The translations under genes were made by a program, and so were the position numbers. From Anastrepha obliqua (lineage: Eukaryota > Arthropoda > Insecta > Diptera > Tephritidae), in NCBI RefSeq assembly GCF_027943255.1, contig NC_072892.1, positions 20,421,792 through 20,485,791 of the forward strand: a DNA stretch of 64,000 nucleotides. Reading direction: 5' to 3'. Position 1 is the stretch's first letter. Each line of letters starts with the position of its first letter. Below the pieces are notes generated by a model. That model searched no databases and was not told the DNA's origin. It worked only from the letters and a program-made list of their open reading frames with translations. Shown piece after piece: positions 1 through 10,362 of the stretch.

Positions 1-150
1 TAAAAATCAATGAAAATTTCACACAATATTCTTTAAATATGACTTTATAATGAAGTAATTTTAAAATTTTGAATAAATCAACTGTGTCGACAAAAAAAAT
101 TTCGAAAAATATGCTTGTTTTACACCGAATTAACCATACTACCCCCTTAA
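1..150. repeat. Right end of a TTAA-bounded repeat element
   Basis: The stretch ends in a run of five C followed by TTAA (147-150), so read inward on the minus strand it starts TTAAGGGGGTAGTATGG. The same design, TTAA followed by a G-run, bounds the elements at 12598-22494 and 58127-58863. The rest of the element lies left of the window. TTAA duplications with purine-rich termini fit Kolobok-like or piggyBac-like non-autonomous elements (inference). Confidence 0.5.
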
Positions 151-1623
151 CTCTCGGCAAAATGCTTCGCGCGCTTCTAAACAATACTCTGGACTATCAT
201 TTAGCCAACTAATAGACAGGTGATGCCCGTGCATACGCTGCGCCAGCGGTCTGAAGTTGGTTACACTTCGAGAGCCGGAAGCTGTACAAGTGGCGCCGCC
301 GTCTAAATTAAAAAAGTGGTTATTTTTGCTCAACACTTAGTGGTGGGTACACTGCTATTCATTTTTTTATTGCCTAAATAATAATATATTATATTTGTTT
401 GGTAAAGTTTTTCAAATAAAATTCTAACTTATTCCGAGTGCTCCGGTGTACTGAATCAAATAAACAAATACTCGTTCAAATACAGGCACACATTGCGCCC
501 ACCGTTGTAAGCCTCTACCATTATTTGCCATTCATACCCAACTATTTAACACTAATTCCTACTGCGTTCTTAATTGCATCCATTAGTTGCTCGTTTCAGT
601 GGCAATTGCTAGTCAAAGAGTTGGAGAATTCCTTTACAAATTTTAATACAATTTTGGTTGAGTAATCGTATGCTGTTGCCAACAGATGATTGCACGTTCC
701 TTGTAACTATGGAAATAAAGAGAAAATATGCAAGAGGAGGTATACAAAATCTGTAAATATGCATGCAGCTACACTTCAGTACAAATTATATGTACATAGT
801 TTCCTGGGATGTAAGTGACATTTGGTTACCTTTGCAAATTAAAGAAGAAATGAAAGGAGAACATCACATGCATATGTTCTTACGTTCACCTACACATTTG
901 CTATAAATAGTACTTGGTGGAACGAAGTATCACTTTAGAGTTACCGCTAGAATCCTCCAGGGGCTGTGAAGCCATACAATCCTAATATTATACTTCTGGA
1001 TTAAAACATTAATTCTGTACGCAGATTAGCAACTCATACTGAGTAGACTAAAAAACTTGGTGACAAGTGGGTGGTGTTTACTTTTAATTTATGTAGCATT
1101 TCTTGTCATATTTTTCACATAAAGGGTAGACTAGGCTGCGCATGTGAATATAAAAGAATCTGCATATAAATGATGACAATGCAATCCAATAACTGAGCAA
1201 CGCAAGAGGCCTCACATTGATAATTAATTCGTCGCTGTATCCTTAGATATGAATCATAAATTTATGGTGGTATTTCTTTTTGTTTTTGGTTAAAATATGG
1301 GTAGAAGTTTTTTTATTTAACTTATGCTTAAATCAAAATCTGTTTCTCTCGTTTTAAATGGAATAATAAGTGCTGAAGGGAAGAATTAAATTGTTTTCAT
1401 TTACCTAATATTGCCTCGCTGAGTTTTGAAAGAATACTTTTGCGATTTTTTATATGGCCTATCTGGATATGTGTCGTATAAAGCAAATTAGATAATGATA
1501 GAATGAATAGAAAACTAAAAATAAAAATAAGAAGTAATACAGAAAGAAATAGAAAAATAAAGTAAATGGCAGATTTTTTTCTACGGCTTCTCCTGAACGC
1601 AGGTATAATAGATATATATACAG
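151..1623. other. Unassigned AT-rich stretch
   Basis: I see no reading frame with recognisable domains, no RNA gene and no clear terminal repeats. Short open frames here lack any protein-family signature. Confidence 0.5.
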
Positions 1624-2082
1624 TAGGCCGGGTTGATTTGTGGGAGGCAAAAAATCGCCCATTGCTCTGTGAAAATCATATTCTAGGGATCAAAATAAGA
1701 AACTTTGCCGAAGGAACCATACCTCTAAAACGAATTCTGATGTCCCCCAATTTGGGTCGAACTTTTTAGTTTCTTTCTCATGTAAAGGCCAAAAATGGTG
1801 ATATTTTGAAATGATTGTATGGGGAACCCCTCAGGGGAGTTCCAGGGGGTGTGCCACTGGCATGGGTGGATCAGCCGTCCAAAGTTAGTGGGGGTCGGTC
1901 ATACATTTGGACTCGATTGGAGCACTCTAAATGGGTCAAAGTGGGATTTTTCGTTCGGCCCAAATTGGGGGACATCAGAATTCGTTTTAGAGGTATGGTT
2001 CCTTCCGCAAAGTTTCTTATTTTGATCCCTAGAATACGATTTTCACAGAGCAATGAGCGATTTTTAAACCGACCCGCCCTAA
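1624..2082. mobile_element. Inverted-repeat MITE (foldback type)
   Basis: Two arms of about 130-140 bp (1624-1762 and 1953-2082) are near-perfect reverse complements around a centre of about 190 bp. The outer ends read TAGGCCGGGTTG and, from the right, TTAGGGCGGGTCG. The arms share recognisable blocks such as CATTGCTCTGTGAAAATC and TGTCCCCCAATTTGGG. No transposase is encoded, and the open frames crossing it are incidental. TA-rich flanks suggest a Tc1/mariner-type target, but the family is not identified. Confidence 0.75.
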
Positions 2083-2083
2083 T

Positions 2084-2971
2084 ATACAGGGTCAGGCACT
2101 CAAAGTGTAGCCAACTTCAAAGTCAAGCCTTACAAGATCCAAAAGATGCATGATCTCACACCAAAACAGCAACAAGTCAGACTTGAGAGAACGAATGAGT
2201 TACTTCGCTTGGCCGAACGCGGTCGATTTCCGAATATTGTGTTTTCTGACGAGACAATTTTACAATTTTTCTAATTGAGCAATTTGTAAACTCCCAAAAC
2301 GATAGAGTTTATTTGACCGACCATTCATACGAGAATTTGAGCCATTCTTTGGCCACCAGGAGGCAGCACCCACCACAGGTAATGGTTTGGGCCGCTGTAA
2401 CAGCAGATGGGCGCTCTCCAATCGCTTTCATCGAGACTGGCGTCAAGGTAAATGCGAAATATTATCGGAAAAGTATTCTAGAGGTTACTTTGAAGCTGTC
2501 GGCAGAGAAACATTTCGGTGGCAAACCATGTACGTTTCAACAGGACTCGGCACCGTCTCGCAAAGCTCGAGTGAACCGAAAATAGCTAAAAACCAATGTT
2601 CCGAACTTCATAACGTCCACACAATGGCTCTCAAATTCACCAGACGCGAATACGATGGATTATTCTCTTTGAGCCATTTTGGAGAGCAAGGTCCGAACTA
2701 AAAGATTTACCAATCCTGAGGCGCTGACATAAAGCCATTGTCCACGAGTGAGCCAAAATACCTGCTAGTCGCGTTGGGGCAACTTGCGATTCATTTCTGG
2801 ACCGTCTCAAGGCCATAGTCAAGTCAAAAGGTGGTCATATCGAGCAAAAATAAACTGATTCTTAATTTTGTATTATTTTCACACATTTTTTACTTTTAAT
2901 TGAATAAAATTAATTTTCCTAACTAAATTTATGGTCTTTTTAATTGGTCCTGACCGGTCCGGACCTTGTAT
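2084..2971 (+). mobile_element. maT-like (DD37D) transposon, 5'-deleted copy
   Basis: The left terminus, TACAGGGTCAGGCAC, closely matches the terminus of the maT copy at 63030 (TACAGGGTCCGGCAC). A degenerate inverted counterpart lies at about 2942-2971 (GGTCCGGACCTTGTA). The left terminus is joined almost directly to mid-transposase sequence, so the helix-turn-helix half is deleted. At about 890 bp it is shorter than the roughly 1.3 kb usual for the group. Confidence 0.6.
2127..2853 (+). pseudogene. maT-like transposase fragment
   Basis: The remains begin at the linker before the first catalytic block and run to a TAA at 2851-2853. Recognisable pieces are an FSDE-like first catalytic block (damaged), VMVWAAVTADGRSP, TFQQDSAP with the second catalytic Asp, and a late SPDANTMDYSLW block with the third Asp. 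Frameshifts and stops interrupt it after the first block and near 2585. The family cuts and pastes DNA at TA dinucleotides in the nucleus. This copy cannot encode a working enzyme. Confidence 0.7.
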
Positions 2972-3003
2972 ATAATTGACGCTTAAATCCGTTATTGGCC
3001 AGA

Positions 3004-3042
3004 CTGCTCCTCCTATTTGTGATGTTCATCTTTCGGCTACGA
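3004..3042 (-). repeat. SINE fragment
   Basis: The short block CTCCTCCTATTTGTGATG matches the 3' part of the SINE at 43564-43862 in the same orientation. Only about 40 bp remain. Confidence 0.4.
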
Positions 3043-3879
3043 TGGACGCACATATTCCATTAAAAATGCTTTAGAATAATCGTTGAATAAAAGTTACCTG
3101 AAAATGAGTGAAACTTTTGAACTTGTCATCATAATTTGATTTTTTATTATTAAGATAAGAAAAAATGCGACAAAGACTGTTAGAAATTTGATATGCCTAC
3201 GACTGAGATTAACAAAATGTTAGCTCTTCCTTTCTTCCTAGTCTTTTTATCTCCCATCCAATAGTATCACAAAGGACGAATTTTGGTTTTCGTCTCCGTG
3301 GGGAACGATTTCAACCTAACGGACATAAAACGACATCTAGAAGAATTACTGCCAAATTTAAAAATTAAATTTGAAACTATTTCAAAAGCGATGGAGGCAA
3401 ACAGAAGTTCCATAGAAGGGCGATATAAGCTCACAGAGAAAAAGTGAAGTGATTTTCACCAAAGAGAGGATTTTAATATGTTTTGCATCTGGTGAGGATG
3501 GAAAGAAATATTTAAAATTTAATTTAAAATTAAAAAAAAATTTAGTTACAAATCAGTTTTCATTAATTTTGGTATAATTTCACAGTTTTTATCCCAGAGT
3601 AAATCAAAAGTTTTTCTATATGGAATTTTGTATAAAGGTGCAGTAGTTTTTAGCACATAAAGGAAAAATTCATATTCCCCAACAATTAATATTGGCTGAC
3701 TATCACGACATTCATTAGACTTAAGACCTCCATCTTTGAAGGCTGAACTGGTATTCAAACGCTGTAGAACTGCAAAGTGTTTGAATTTTTCCATTTTTTT
3801 TTTTATTCGAAGAACTGCAAAACACAGAACTATCGAACTTTCTTCTAAAACTTGGAAGAAAAGACGTTCGGTTGATGAT
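3043..3879. other. Unassigned stretch
   Basis: An 82-residue open frame on the minus strand (3546-3794) has no domain I recognise. No termini or repeat structure are evident. Confidence 0.45.
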
Positions 3880-4130
3880 CAGTATTATTACCTATGGGTT
3901 CAGCATATGAACCTCATTGGAATCTTCGAGGACCCAATATGCCTGTCTTGCTTGGAGAAGCCGGTTAGTACTGAGCATTTTGTCTGTGCAAAGCTAGAGC
4001 AAGGCAACCAATTTTGGGTCCCGATGTCATGAGAATGAGGCATATTCGTACTCTCAAAATAGAAGATATATTTAGATTTGCCAAAGAATCTGGAAAATTC
4101 TCACAGAACTAGTTATCTTTGCCTCTGACT
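3880..4130 (+). pseudogene. LINE ORF2 C-terminal fragment
   Basis: The sequence encodes a degraded copy of the cysteine/histidine block that follows RNase H in I/R1/LOA-type LINEs (ICLSCLEKPVSTEHFVC), then an FRFAKESGKFS-like tail. It resembles the end of the LINE relic immediately downstream, so it may be an independent older copy. Confidence 0.5.
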
Positions 4131-4193
4131 CTATTTTACGTTATCTCTTTCTCTCTGTCACTTTTCTCCTTTCCTTCTTGACTCTCTGCTTTT

Positions 4194-5156
4194 TTGAAAG
4201 CACTGGCCACTGTCAGATATACCACCAGTTTCCGGAGCGGTGCACACTGTTCTCGATGCCAGTGGGCAATCGGGCGCCTTTTGTTAGCTTCGGTAGGAAG
4301 TATATATGATGTTTTGATCCCAGATAAAAAACAATGGTTAAGTCCAGAGAACCTATTAACGGTATATCAGCACACTTTCTACACCAACGGATTCAAAACC
4401 AGTGATGGTAGCTGATCTGGAGGGTACTTAGATGAAGTAACTAACTATTCCTATGTCACAGGACAGATGGCCACGGTATTCCTTACGGAAGTCTGTGCCA
4501 TCTTGAGCGTGGCATACTGGCTAATTGAGAAAAAGTTGCTAACTCACGCTGCTCTTCGAAGTTAGTCGGAGAATGTAAGACGAAACGGAACAGTGTTGCA
4601 AAACACAACAAAGTTAGTCTTATTTGAGTGCCTGGACGTTGTGGTATTACAGGGAACGAGTTGGCTGATAAACTGGCTAATGAAGGCTTTGCAAGTATGC
4701 CACAAGTCCCAGAACCCTTTCTAGGTGTAAATTCTGCATCGACTCAACTATGGATTGACGACTTCATGAGCTCTGCCCATAGAGGACGTTGGTCTGGGTT
4801 GAACTCTTGCAGAGTAGCCAAGTGCTTTGTGAAAGAACCAAACAGGAAAATAGCGACCTTTCTCCTAAAACTCAGCAGGAAGAACCTGAGAGTACTGGCG
4901 GGTGTAATCGCAGGGCACAACGCCTGTGGTCAGCACACGCATGGCTGCCATGAGGATCATCGACAGCCCGATATGCCTATCCTGTCGTGAGGATGATGAC
5001 ACTGCAGAGCATTTTTTCTGTAGCTGTCCGGTATTTTCCAGAATCAGACTTAGGATATTGGGTTGCAATATACTGAGTATGGACAAAGTTCGTACTCTTC
5101 CTCTTCCGGATCTCTTAAGATTCATCAATGAATCCAAGAGATTTGTGGAAGAGTGA
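4194..5156 (+). pseudogene. LINE ORF2 RNase H and C-terminal region, decayed
   Basis: An RNase H domain is readable in pieces. A YTNGFKTSDG block near 4380 stands where the catalytic YTDGS motif belongs (Asp replaced by Asn). At 4628-4780, GRCGITGNELADKLANEG is the classic C-terminal RNase H motif. After a frameshift at about 4920, 4926-5156 encodes ICLSCREDDDTAEHFFC and a leucine-rich tail ending in a stop. The copy is 5'-truncated with several stops and frameshifts. A sister copy in the opposite orientation lies at 27243-28037. RNase-H-bearing LINEs (I, R1 or LOA type) retrotranspose through target-primed reverse transcription. The exact clade is not resolved. Confidence 0.75.
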
Positions 5157-5740
5157 CTTCAAACTAATTTTTCCATCTTACCACCCACATTCTTTCTACT
5201 AAATCTCATTTTACTTTCCAAAGCTTTGAATCCAATAGACTTTTTAGTCTGAGTGTTTTAGGAGTTGCCAAATCCCTCGGTGCTTCTTGACTCATCCTTT
5301 TCATATTTCAATTTCAAACAAACCTCAAATCGTTGCTGTTTCTCAGTGAAGGATATTTAAGTTATTTGTAATCACTTTGACAATTAAGCTGAACAACTAG
5401 TTTGACTTCATTCTGCGTCATTTTTGTAGGGTAATCTTCTCGAATCCTGTATCTATTCTTAAATACCTGCAAACATATCTTTGTGCTTGGCTTTGGTTTT
5501 GAGCTTCTTATTGCAAATGTTGCCTGATGCCAGCGCTTCGCTTCCTCTGGAGAAAAACTAGTAAACTTCGCTTTTTAGATGCATTTTGCTTTTGCGCACG
5601 ATGGAGTAACGAATATGGAAAAGAAAGATAATGCCAAAATGTTAGCGATATTGCGTTGTAAATATCAGCTTCTAATTAAAAATGTCGGTTTTACAAAGCA
5701 TTCGATGAAATACACCCACGTAAAACATATTCGATAATGA
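5157..5740. other. Unassigned stretch
   Basis: AT-rich sequence follows the LINE tail. No coding or repeat signal is recognised. Confidence 0.4.
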
Positions 5741-5893
5741 CAGGGTCACAAAAAATAAGTGTATACAACATTTTTTAATAAAAATAATTTGTCATTGATA
5801 GCACAGTGCTACAAAAAAAAAAAACGAAATACACCTGACATATTACACACTGTAGGTTGTTTATATGGTCGAATAATGCATAAAAAAAAAAAA
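5741..5893. repeat. maT-type terminus plus internal repeat
   Basis: The stretch opens with CAGGGTCACAAAAAATAAG, closely matching the right terminus of the maT element at 10506 read inward (CAGAGTGACAAAAAATAAC). Bases 5800-5893 are repeated in inverted orientation at 9250-9337. It may be the true left end of that maT copy, separated by later insertions, or the end of a second copy. Confidence 0.55.
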
Positions 5894-6867
5894 AAAAAAA
5901 ATTCGGTCGGTTTTGCCGCAATCCACGAATCGATCCATTTTTTGACTTCATCGTAATTACGGAAGTGCTGGTCAGCCAGGCCATGTTGCATCGATCGGAA
6001 GAGATAGTAATCGGATGGCGCAAGGTCTGGACTATACGGCGGGTGGGGTAGGACATCCCATTTGAGCGTTTCTAAGTATGTTTTGACCACTTGTGCAACA
6101 TGTGGCCGAGCATTGTCATGTTGCAAAATAACTTTGTCGTGTCTATCGGCGTATTGCGGCCGTTTTTCTCGCAGTGCTCGGCTCAAACGCATCAATTGTC
6201 GTCGGTAGACATCCCCCGTAATCGTTTCATTCGGTTTCAGTAGCTCATAATACACAACACCCAGCTGGTCCCACCAGATACACAGCATAACCTTCAGGCC
6301 ATGAATATTCTGCGCCGACGTCGATGTTGAAGCATGGCCAGGGTATCCATACGTTGCCCGACGTTTTGGATTGTCGTAATGGACCCACTTTTCATCGCCA
6401 GTCACAATTCGATGCAAAAAACCCTTTCTTTTGTGCCGTTGAAGCAGTTGTTCGCATGCCATAAAACGGCGTTCAACGTCTCTTGGCTTCAATTCATACG
6501 GCACCCAATGGCCTACCTTTCGGATCATTCCCATGGCTTTTAAACGTTTGGAAATGGTTGATTGATCAACTCCCAAAGTTTTTGCAACCTCTTCTTGCGT
6601 TTGAGCCGGATCTTGATCGAGCAATTCCTCCAATTCGGTATCCATGAACTTTGGCGGCGCACCCTCGCGTTCTTCGTCTTCCAAGCCAAAATCACCACTT
6701 TTAAAGCGTGCAAACCACTTCTGGCACGTTCGCTCAACTAGAGCATGCTCACCATAAACTTCCACCAAGATACGATGACTTTCGGCTGCTTTTTTCTTCA
6801 TATTAAAATAGTGAAGAAGAATTCCCCGCAAAAACACATTATTTGGCACGAAATTCGACATTTTCAA
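5809..6867 (-). CDS. mariner transposase, nearly complete
   Basis: This is a DD34D mariner transposase that excises and inserts its element at TA sites in the nucleus. The first Met of the open frame is at residue 1, but Met3 (MSNFVPN) matches the usual start of mauritiana/rosa-type mariners. Residues 10-115 hold the paired helix-turn-helix region. WVPYEL at 121-126 is the mariner linker motif. The catalytic triad is Asp158 (VTGDEKW), Asp251 (LQHDNARPH) and Asp286 (YSPDLAPSD), with exactly 34 residues between the last two. The native C-terminus is gone: after about residue 323 a homopolymer run is read as Phe, followed by about 24 residues of unrelated sequence to a chance stop. The last 20 or so usual residues are therefore missing. 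The core has no internal stop or frameshift. Activity would depend on the missing tail and the missing 3' terminus. Confidence 0.85.
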   Translation of the reverse strand: MKMSNFVPNNVFLRGILLHYFNMKKKAAESHRILVEVYGEHALVERTCQKWFARFKSGDFGLEDEEREGAPPKFMDTELEELLDQDPAQTQEEVAKTLGVDQSTISKRLKAMGMIRKVGHWVPYELKPRDVERRFMACEQLLQRHKRKGFLHRIVTGDEKWVHYDNPKRRATYGYPGHASTSTSAQNIHGLKVMLCIWWDQLGVVYYELLKPNETITGDVYRRQLMRLSRALREKRPQYADRHDKVILQHDNARPHVAQVVKTYLETLKWDVLPHPPYSPDLAPSDYYLFRSMQHGLADQHFRNYDEVKKWIDSWIAAKPTEFFFFFFLCIIRPYKQPTVCNMSGVFRFFFL

Positions 6868-7033
6868 GTGTGGTAAAAATATTGTTGTTTACGCTTCAAA
6901 TAAAAAACTTATACTGACGTTTGTGCCTTACGACAGTAGCTCTCCAATGAATGTTTGGAAATGTGGATCGATGGAATAATAATCAAGTTACGCCATCTGT
7001 TGTAAAACCGCAAGGAACTTATTCATAGTCCTA
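5881..7033 (-). mobile_element. mariner (DD34D) element, 3' end truncated
   Basis: The 5' end of the element is on the right, with a terminus near 7033 that reads inward TAGGACTATGAATAAGTTCC, typical of mariner. The 3' end is lost. After the catalytic core the sequence runs into a run of about 20 T and then into the repeat shared by 5800-5893 and 9250-9337. No 3' inverted repeat is visible. Confidence 0.75.
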
Positions 7034-7044
7034 TTATTTATTTA

Positions 7045-7500
7045 TTTTATTTATTTATAAAAACCCGTTTTTTTCAGACTTTGCGCGGTAATCTACGGAT
7101 ATCTCGGTCATTTTTCCACCGATTTTCAATATTTTATATGTTTTGAAAATGATATTGTCAGACCTTTCAAATGATGTACAACAAGTAATTATTCAAACTA
7201 GTTAGTTTTGATTTTTATTTGATTAAACCTGGAGAAAGTGTTTTTTTTTTATCATTCTTTTAACTTTAACAATTTTTTATTGCATAATTTTACTACAAAA
7301 TTAAAGATGTTTGTTAATATTCTTTGAGTGCATTTATTAACGAAGAAATTAATGTATTACTTTCAATAATCGGACAAAAATTGCGTAAACTTCCCCAGGT
7401 TTCCCTAAATAGAAAAAAATGCCTTGAATATCTATCCATTTGTGGAACCATAGTTTTTGTCTTTAATGATTATTTACTTGGAAAAATCACTGCATTCTTT
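7045..7500. repeat. Left 456-bp inverted arm
   Basis: It pairs with 8772-9227. The match runs from the outer TTTATTTATTTATA block to AAAATCACTGCATTCTTT, with scattered substitutions and small indels. Confidence 0.85.
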
Positions 7501-7956
7501 ATGTATTGACAATAAATGTTTGACAATGACAATTTATCATAAATTACAAATGAAAGGTTTACGTGTTTCTATATAATTTTGCGACATAATTTTCGCGCGA
7601 TTTCTGAGGCGCAGAGACCCTCCTCCTCCCACGCAGTAACTTTACCTCTCTCTAATTCGGTAAGTTTTGAACCGCGTGGCATATTGCTATTTATTTACTT
7701 AAAAAACGATTTAAATTAATTAAGAAGAATAACGGTATTATTCCATATATTCATTTATTTTTACAGAGTACCTACATATTTTTGGAGTAAAGATTAAATA
7801 TTCATGTTATATGTCCTATAGTTATGAAACGCACCATAGTCTGAAACAGCTATTAGACCAGTCTTTCGTTGGCAGTGACTTTTTATCTCCTTCTTCCAAA
7901 ATCGCGTTTTTCTCAAGTGTGTTTTTTTGTTAAAATTATTTATAAGTTAGTTAAAG

Positions 7957-8799
7957 ATGTGTGGCAAACGCAATAATTTCTGCTACGTTTGCGGTTTATT
8001 TGTTGATAAACAACATCGCCGTGAATTAAAAAAAAATACTATCGTGCTTGAAGCATACAATCTTCACTTTGAGCGCAATTATAGTGAAAGTCGCTGGTAT
8101 GAACCAGAATATATATGTTCCACGTGCTCCATATCACTAAAAAAGTGGAAATCTAGTCAGTGTTTTCAAGATCGTTTGCCATTTTCGAGCCCAATGGTTT
8201 GGCATCATCAAGTCATTCACAGACCAGAAGACTGCTACTTTTGCCAAACCAACCTCCAAGGTCAGCGCTTCAAAACACGTAACAGTATAAAGTATCCCGA
8301 AGTGCTAACTGCTACGAAACCATCTTTAAGAGAAAATGAAAACAAGCTAACTGAAGTAAAAAAAGTAGATGATTCAAGAAGCGGTGATAACAGTTCATCT
8401 AATAGTTCACATAGTGATGAACCTTTTATCACAGCTGCGTTAGAATCAAAATAGCGGCATTTTGTTTCGAATTCAGATATGAACGATTTAGTACGTGATC
8501 TAGAACTCTCATACAGACATGCTCAGGTTTTGGCATCACGATTAAAACAATCGAATCTTGTAGAAAATGATTTCAAAATAACATTAACAAGGAAAAACTC
8601 TGAGCGGACTATTTTCAATAACAATTTTGAAATTGATGGCGATGACCAAAACCTTGCTTATTGTAAAGATGTTGAAAAATTGTTTCAATGCTTTAACACG
8701 GAACATCAATCGAAAAATTGGCGATTATTCATCGATGGATCGTGCAAAAGTGAGTATTTCATCGATTTTACGAAAGAATGCAGTGATTTTTCCAAGTAA
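7957..8799 (+). pseudogene. Repeat-encoded zinc-finger protein, N-terminal part with in-frame TAG
   Basis: Two open frames (7957-8454 and 8479-8799) share one reading frame and are separated only by a TAG at 8452-8454, so they look like one ancestral frame of about 281 codons. The first part has Cys pairs at residues 9/12, 54/57 and 93/96 (FCYVCG, ICSTC, CYFC), spaced as structural zinc sites, then a Ser/Asn-rich linker. The second has LNDLVRDL-like text, a leucine-rich helix and RLFIDGSCKS. From memory, these blocks match the start of an unnamed protein family of roughly 600 residues found in repeats of arthropods and cnidarians, where the LFIDSSK block lies mid-protein. Here the frame enters the inverted arm right after that block and ends, so the larger C-terminal part is absent. 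Its function is unknown. Confidence 0.6.
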
Positions 8800-9227
8800 A
8801 TAATCATTAAAGACAAAAACTATGGTTCCACAAATGGATAGATATTCAAGGCATTTTTTTCTATTTACGGAAAACTAGCGTAGTTTACGCAATTTTTGTC
8901 CGATTATTGAAAGTAATACATTAATTTCTTCGTTAATAAATGCACTCAAAGAATATTAACAAACATCTTTAATTTTGTAGTAAAATTATGCAATAAAAAA
9001 TTGTTAAAGTTAAAAGAATGATAAAAAAAAAACACTTTCTCCAGGTTTAATCAAATAAAAATCAGAACTAACTAGTTTAAATAATTACTTGTTGTACATC
9101 ATTTGAAAGGTCTGACAATATCATTTTCAAAACATATAAAATATTGAAAATCGGTGGAAAAATGTCCGAGATATTCGTAGATTATCGTGCAAAGTCTGAA
9201 AAACGGTTTTTTATAAATAAATAAAAA
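8772..9227. repeat. Right 456-bp inverted arm
   Basis: Reverse complement of 7045-7500. The last ten or so codons of the internal frame (ECSDFSK, stop) lie inside it. Confidence 0.85.
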
Positions 9228-9249
9228 TTGGAGGGTATAACAAAAATAA

Positions 9250-9337
9250 CAAAAATATTTTTATGCATTATTCGACCATATAAACAACCTACAGTGTGTA
9301 ATTTGTCAGGTGTATTTTCAGTGTTGCACCGTGTAGT
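9250..9337. repeat. Inverted copy of 5800-5893
   Basis: The block ATGCATTATTCGACCATATA and the following 60 bp recur in reverse complement at 5800-5893, with a few substitutions. Confidence 0.8.
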
Positions 9338-9384
9338 AGTGAAATTGTGAAATTTCAATAGACAATGTTTGAGTAACATTATAT

Positions 9385-10362
9385 TCAGCCAGTTTCGAAG
9401 TGGCCACCCTTAGCACGAATACACAAGCTCAAACGTTTCAAAAAATTTTGGGCTATAGGCCGTAGTTCGTCTACCGTTATGCGATCTCACTCTCGACGCA
9501 ACGCTTACTTCAGAAACTCCAAAGTTTTGTGGCAGCTTGCACAAGTCCTTGCTTCCAAAATGGACCATACGCTGTAATCTAGCGGACTCAGATCCGGTGA
9601 GTAGGGTGGCCATTCTTGGGAAGTAATGAAAGAGGGTAAATTGGCTTTGCACCACACTTGGGTTGTTTTTGCTCTGTGGGCTGGTGCCGAGTCCTGTTGA
9701 AACGTCCACTCATCGTCACCAAAGTGCTGCTGTGACCAGGGAAGAACAACTGCTTCTAATATGTCTTGACGGTAAACTTCTTTATTGATTTTGGCTCTTT
9801 GGTCTATGAAAATCAGAGGAGTCTTGCCACTGGCGCAAATTCCAGCCCATCCCATGACAGATCGTGGATTTTGACGATGTTCAACAATGAACGAAGGTCC
9901 AGGGGCTTCTGTAGACCAATTTCTGTTGTTTTGATGATTGTGAGCTTGCTCAACGGTAAACAGCTTCTCATCCGTAAAGACGATTTTTTCCCAGCCCGTA
10001 CCTGCGCGCCGACGTTGGAGCGAACGACATCTTTCGAGTCTTACTTTCTTGTTTTCATCCGTGAGCAGCTGGCATTTTTGTAGTTTATAAGGCTTAGGTC
10101 CAAGTTCTTTTCTTGCTATAAGGCGAACTGATTCACGATTGATGCCTGTCTCGCAAGCAATTTTCCTCAACGAGACCATAGAATTTCGTTGAACTCTCCT
10201 TTGATGATTTTTCGGTTGTTGGTCATCTTCATTACCAAGCTCCTTAAGTCGTTTGATTGCACGAGAATCCAATGAACGTGCAATTCCAAGCTTCCGTGCT
10301 ATCTCGCAGTTGCGTTCTCCTAGCTGATGCAGGGCTATAATAGCTGAGCGACTATTTGACAT
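9385..10362 (-). pseudogene. maT-like DD37D transposase, two late nonsense codons
   Basis: Translation from the ATG at 10362 is open for 285 residues. An N-terminal helix-turn-helix (about residues 5-85) is followed by the catalytic triad Asp131 (VFTDEKLF), Asp224 (TFQQDSAPAH) and Asp262 (YSPDLSPLDYSVW). There are 37 residues between the last two, which defines the maT group. The frame then meets TAA at 9505-9507. The same frame continues past that and one TGA about 18 bases on, to a family-like C-terminus (LCIRAKGGHFETG) and a stop at 9385-9387. The enzyme would lack about 35 residues after the catalytic core. The family moves DNA at TA sites in the nucleus. Confidence 0.8.

Larger units (their letters stand above)
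7045..9227. mobile_element. Element with 456-bp inverted arms
   Basis: The sequences at 7045-7500 and 8772-9227 are long near-identical reverse complements enclosing 1.27 kb. The outer ends begin TTTTATTTATTTATA followed by AAAACCCG or AAAACCGT. No target duplication is certain because the ends are simple AT sequence. The centre carries a partial protein-coding unit (7957-8799) that stops just inside the right arm. The design resembles a long-TIR or foldback transposon that is non-autonomous. I do not recognise the family. Confidence 0.75.

Noticed and set aside
1815..2153. 112-residue frame on the plus strand
   Set aside because: It falls in the MITE centre and right arm, and the opposite strand is also open. 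It is an inverted-repeat by-product, not a gene.
9231..9240. Left terminus of the maT element taken as certain
   Set aside because: It matches the right terminus poorly. The terminus at 5741 is closer, so the boundary is left open.
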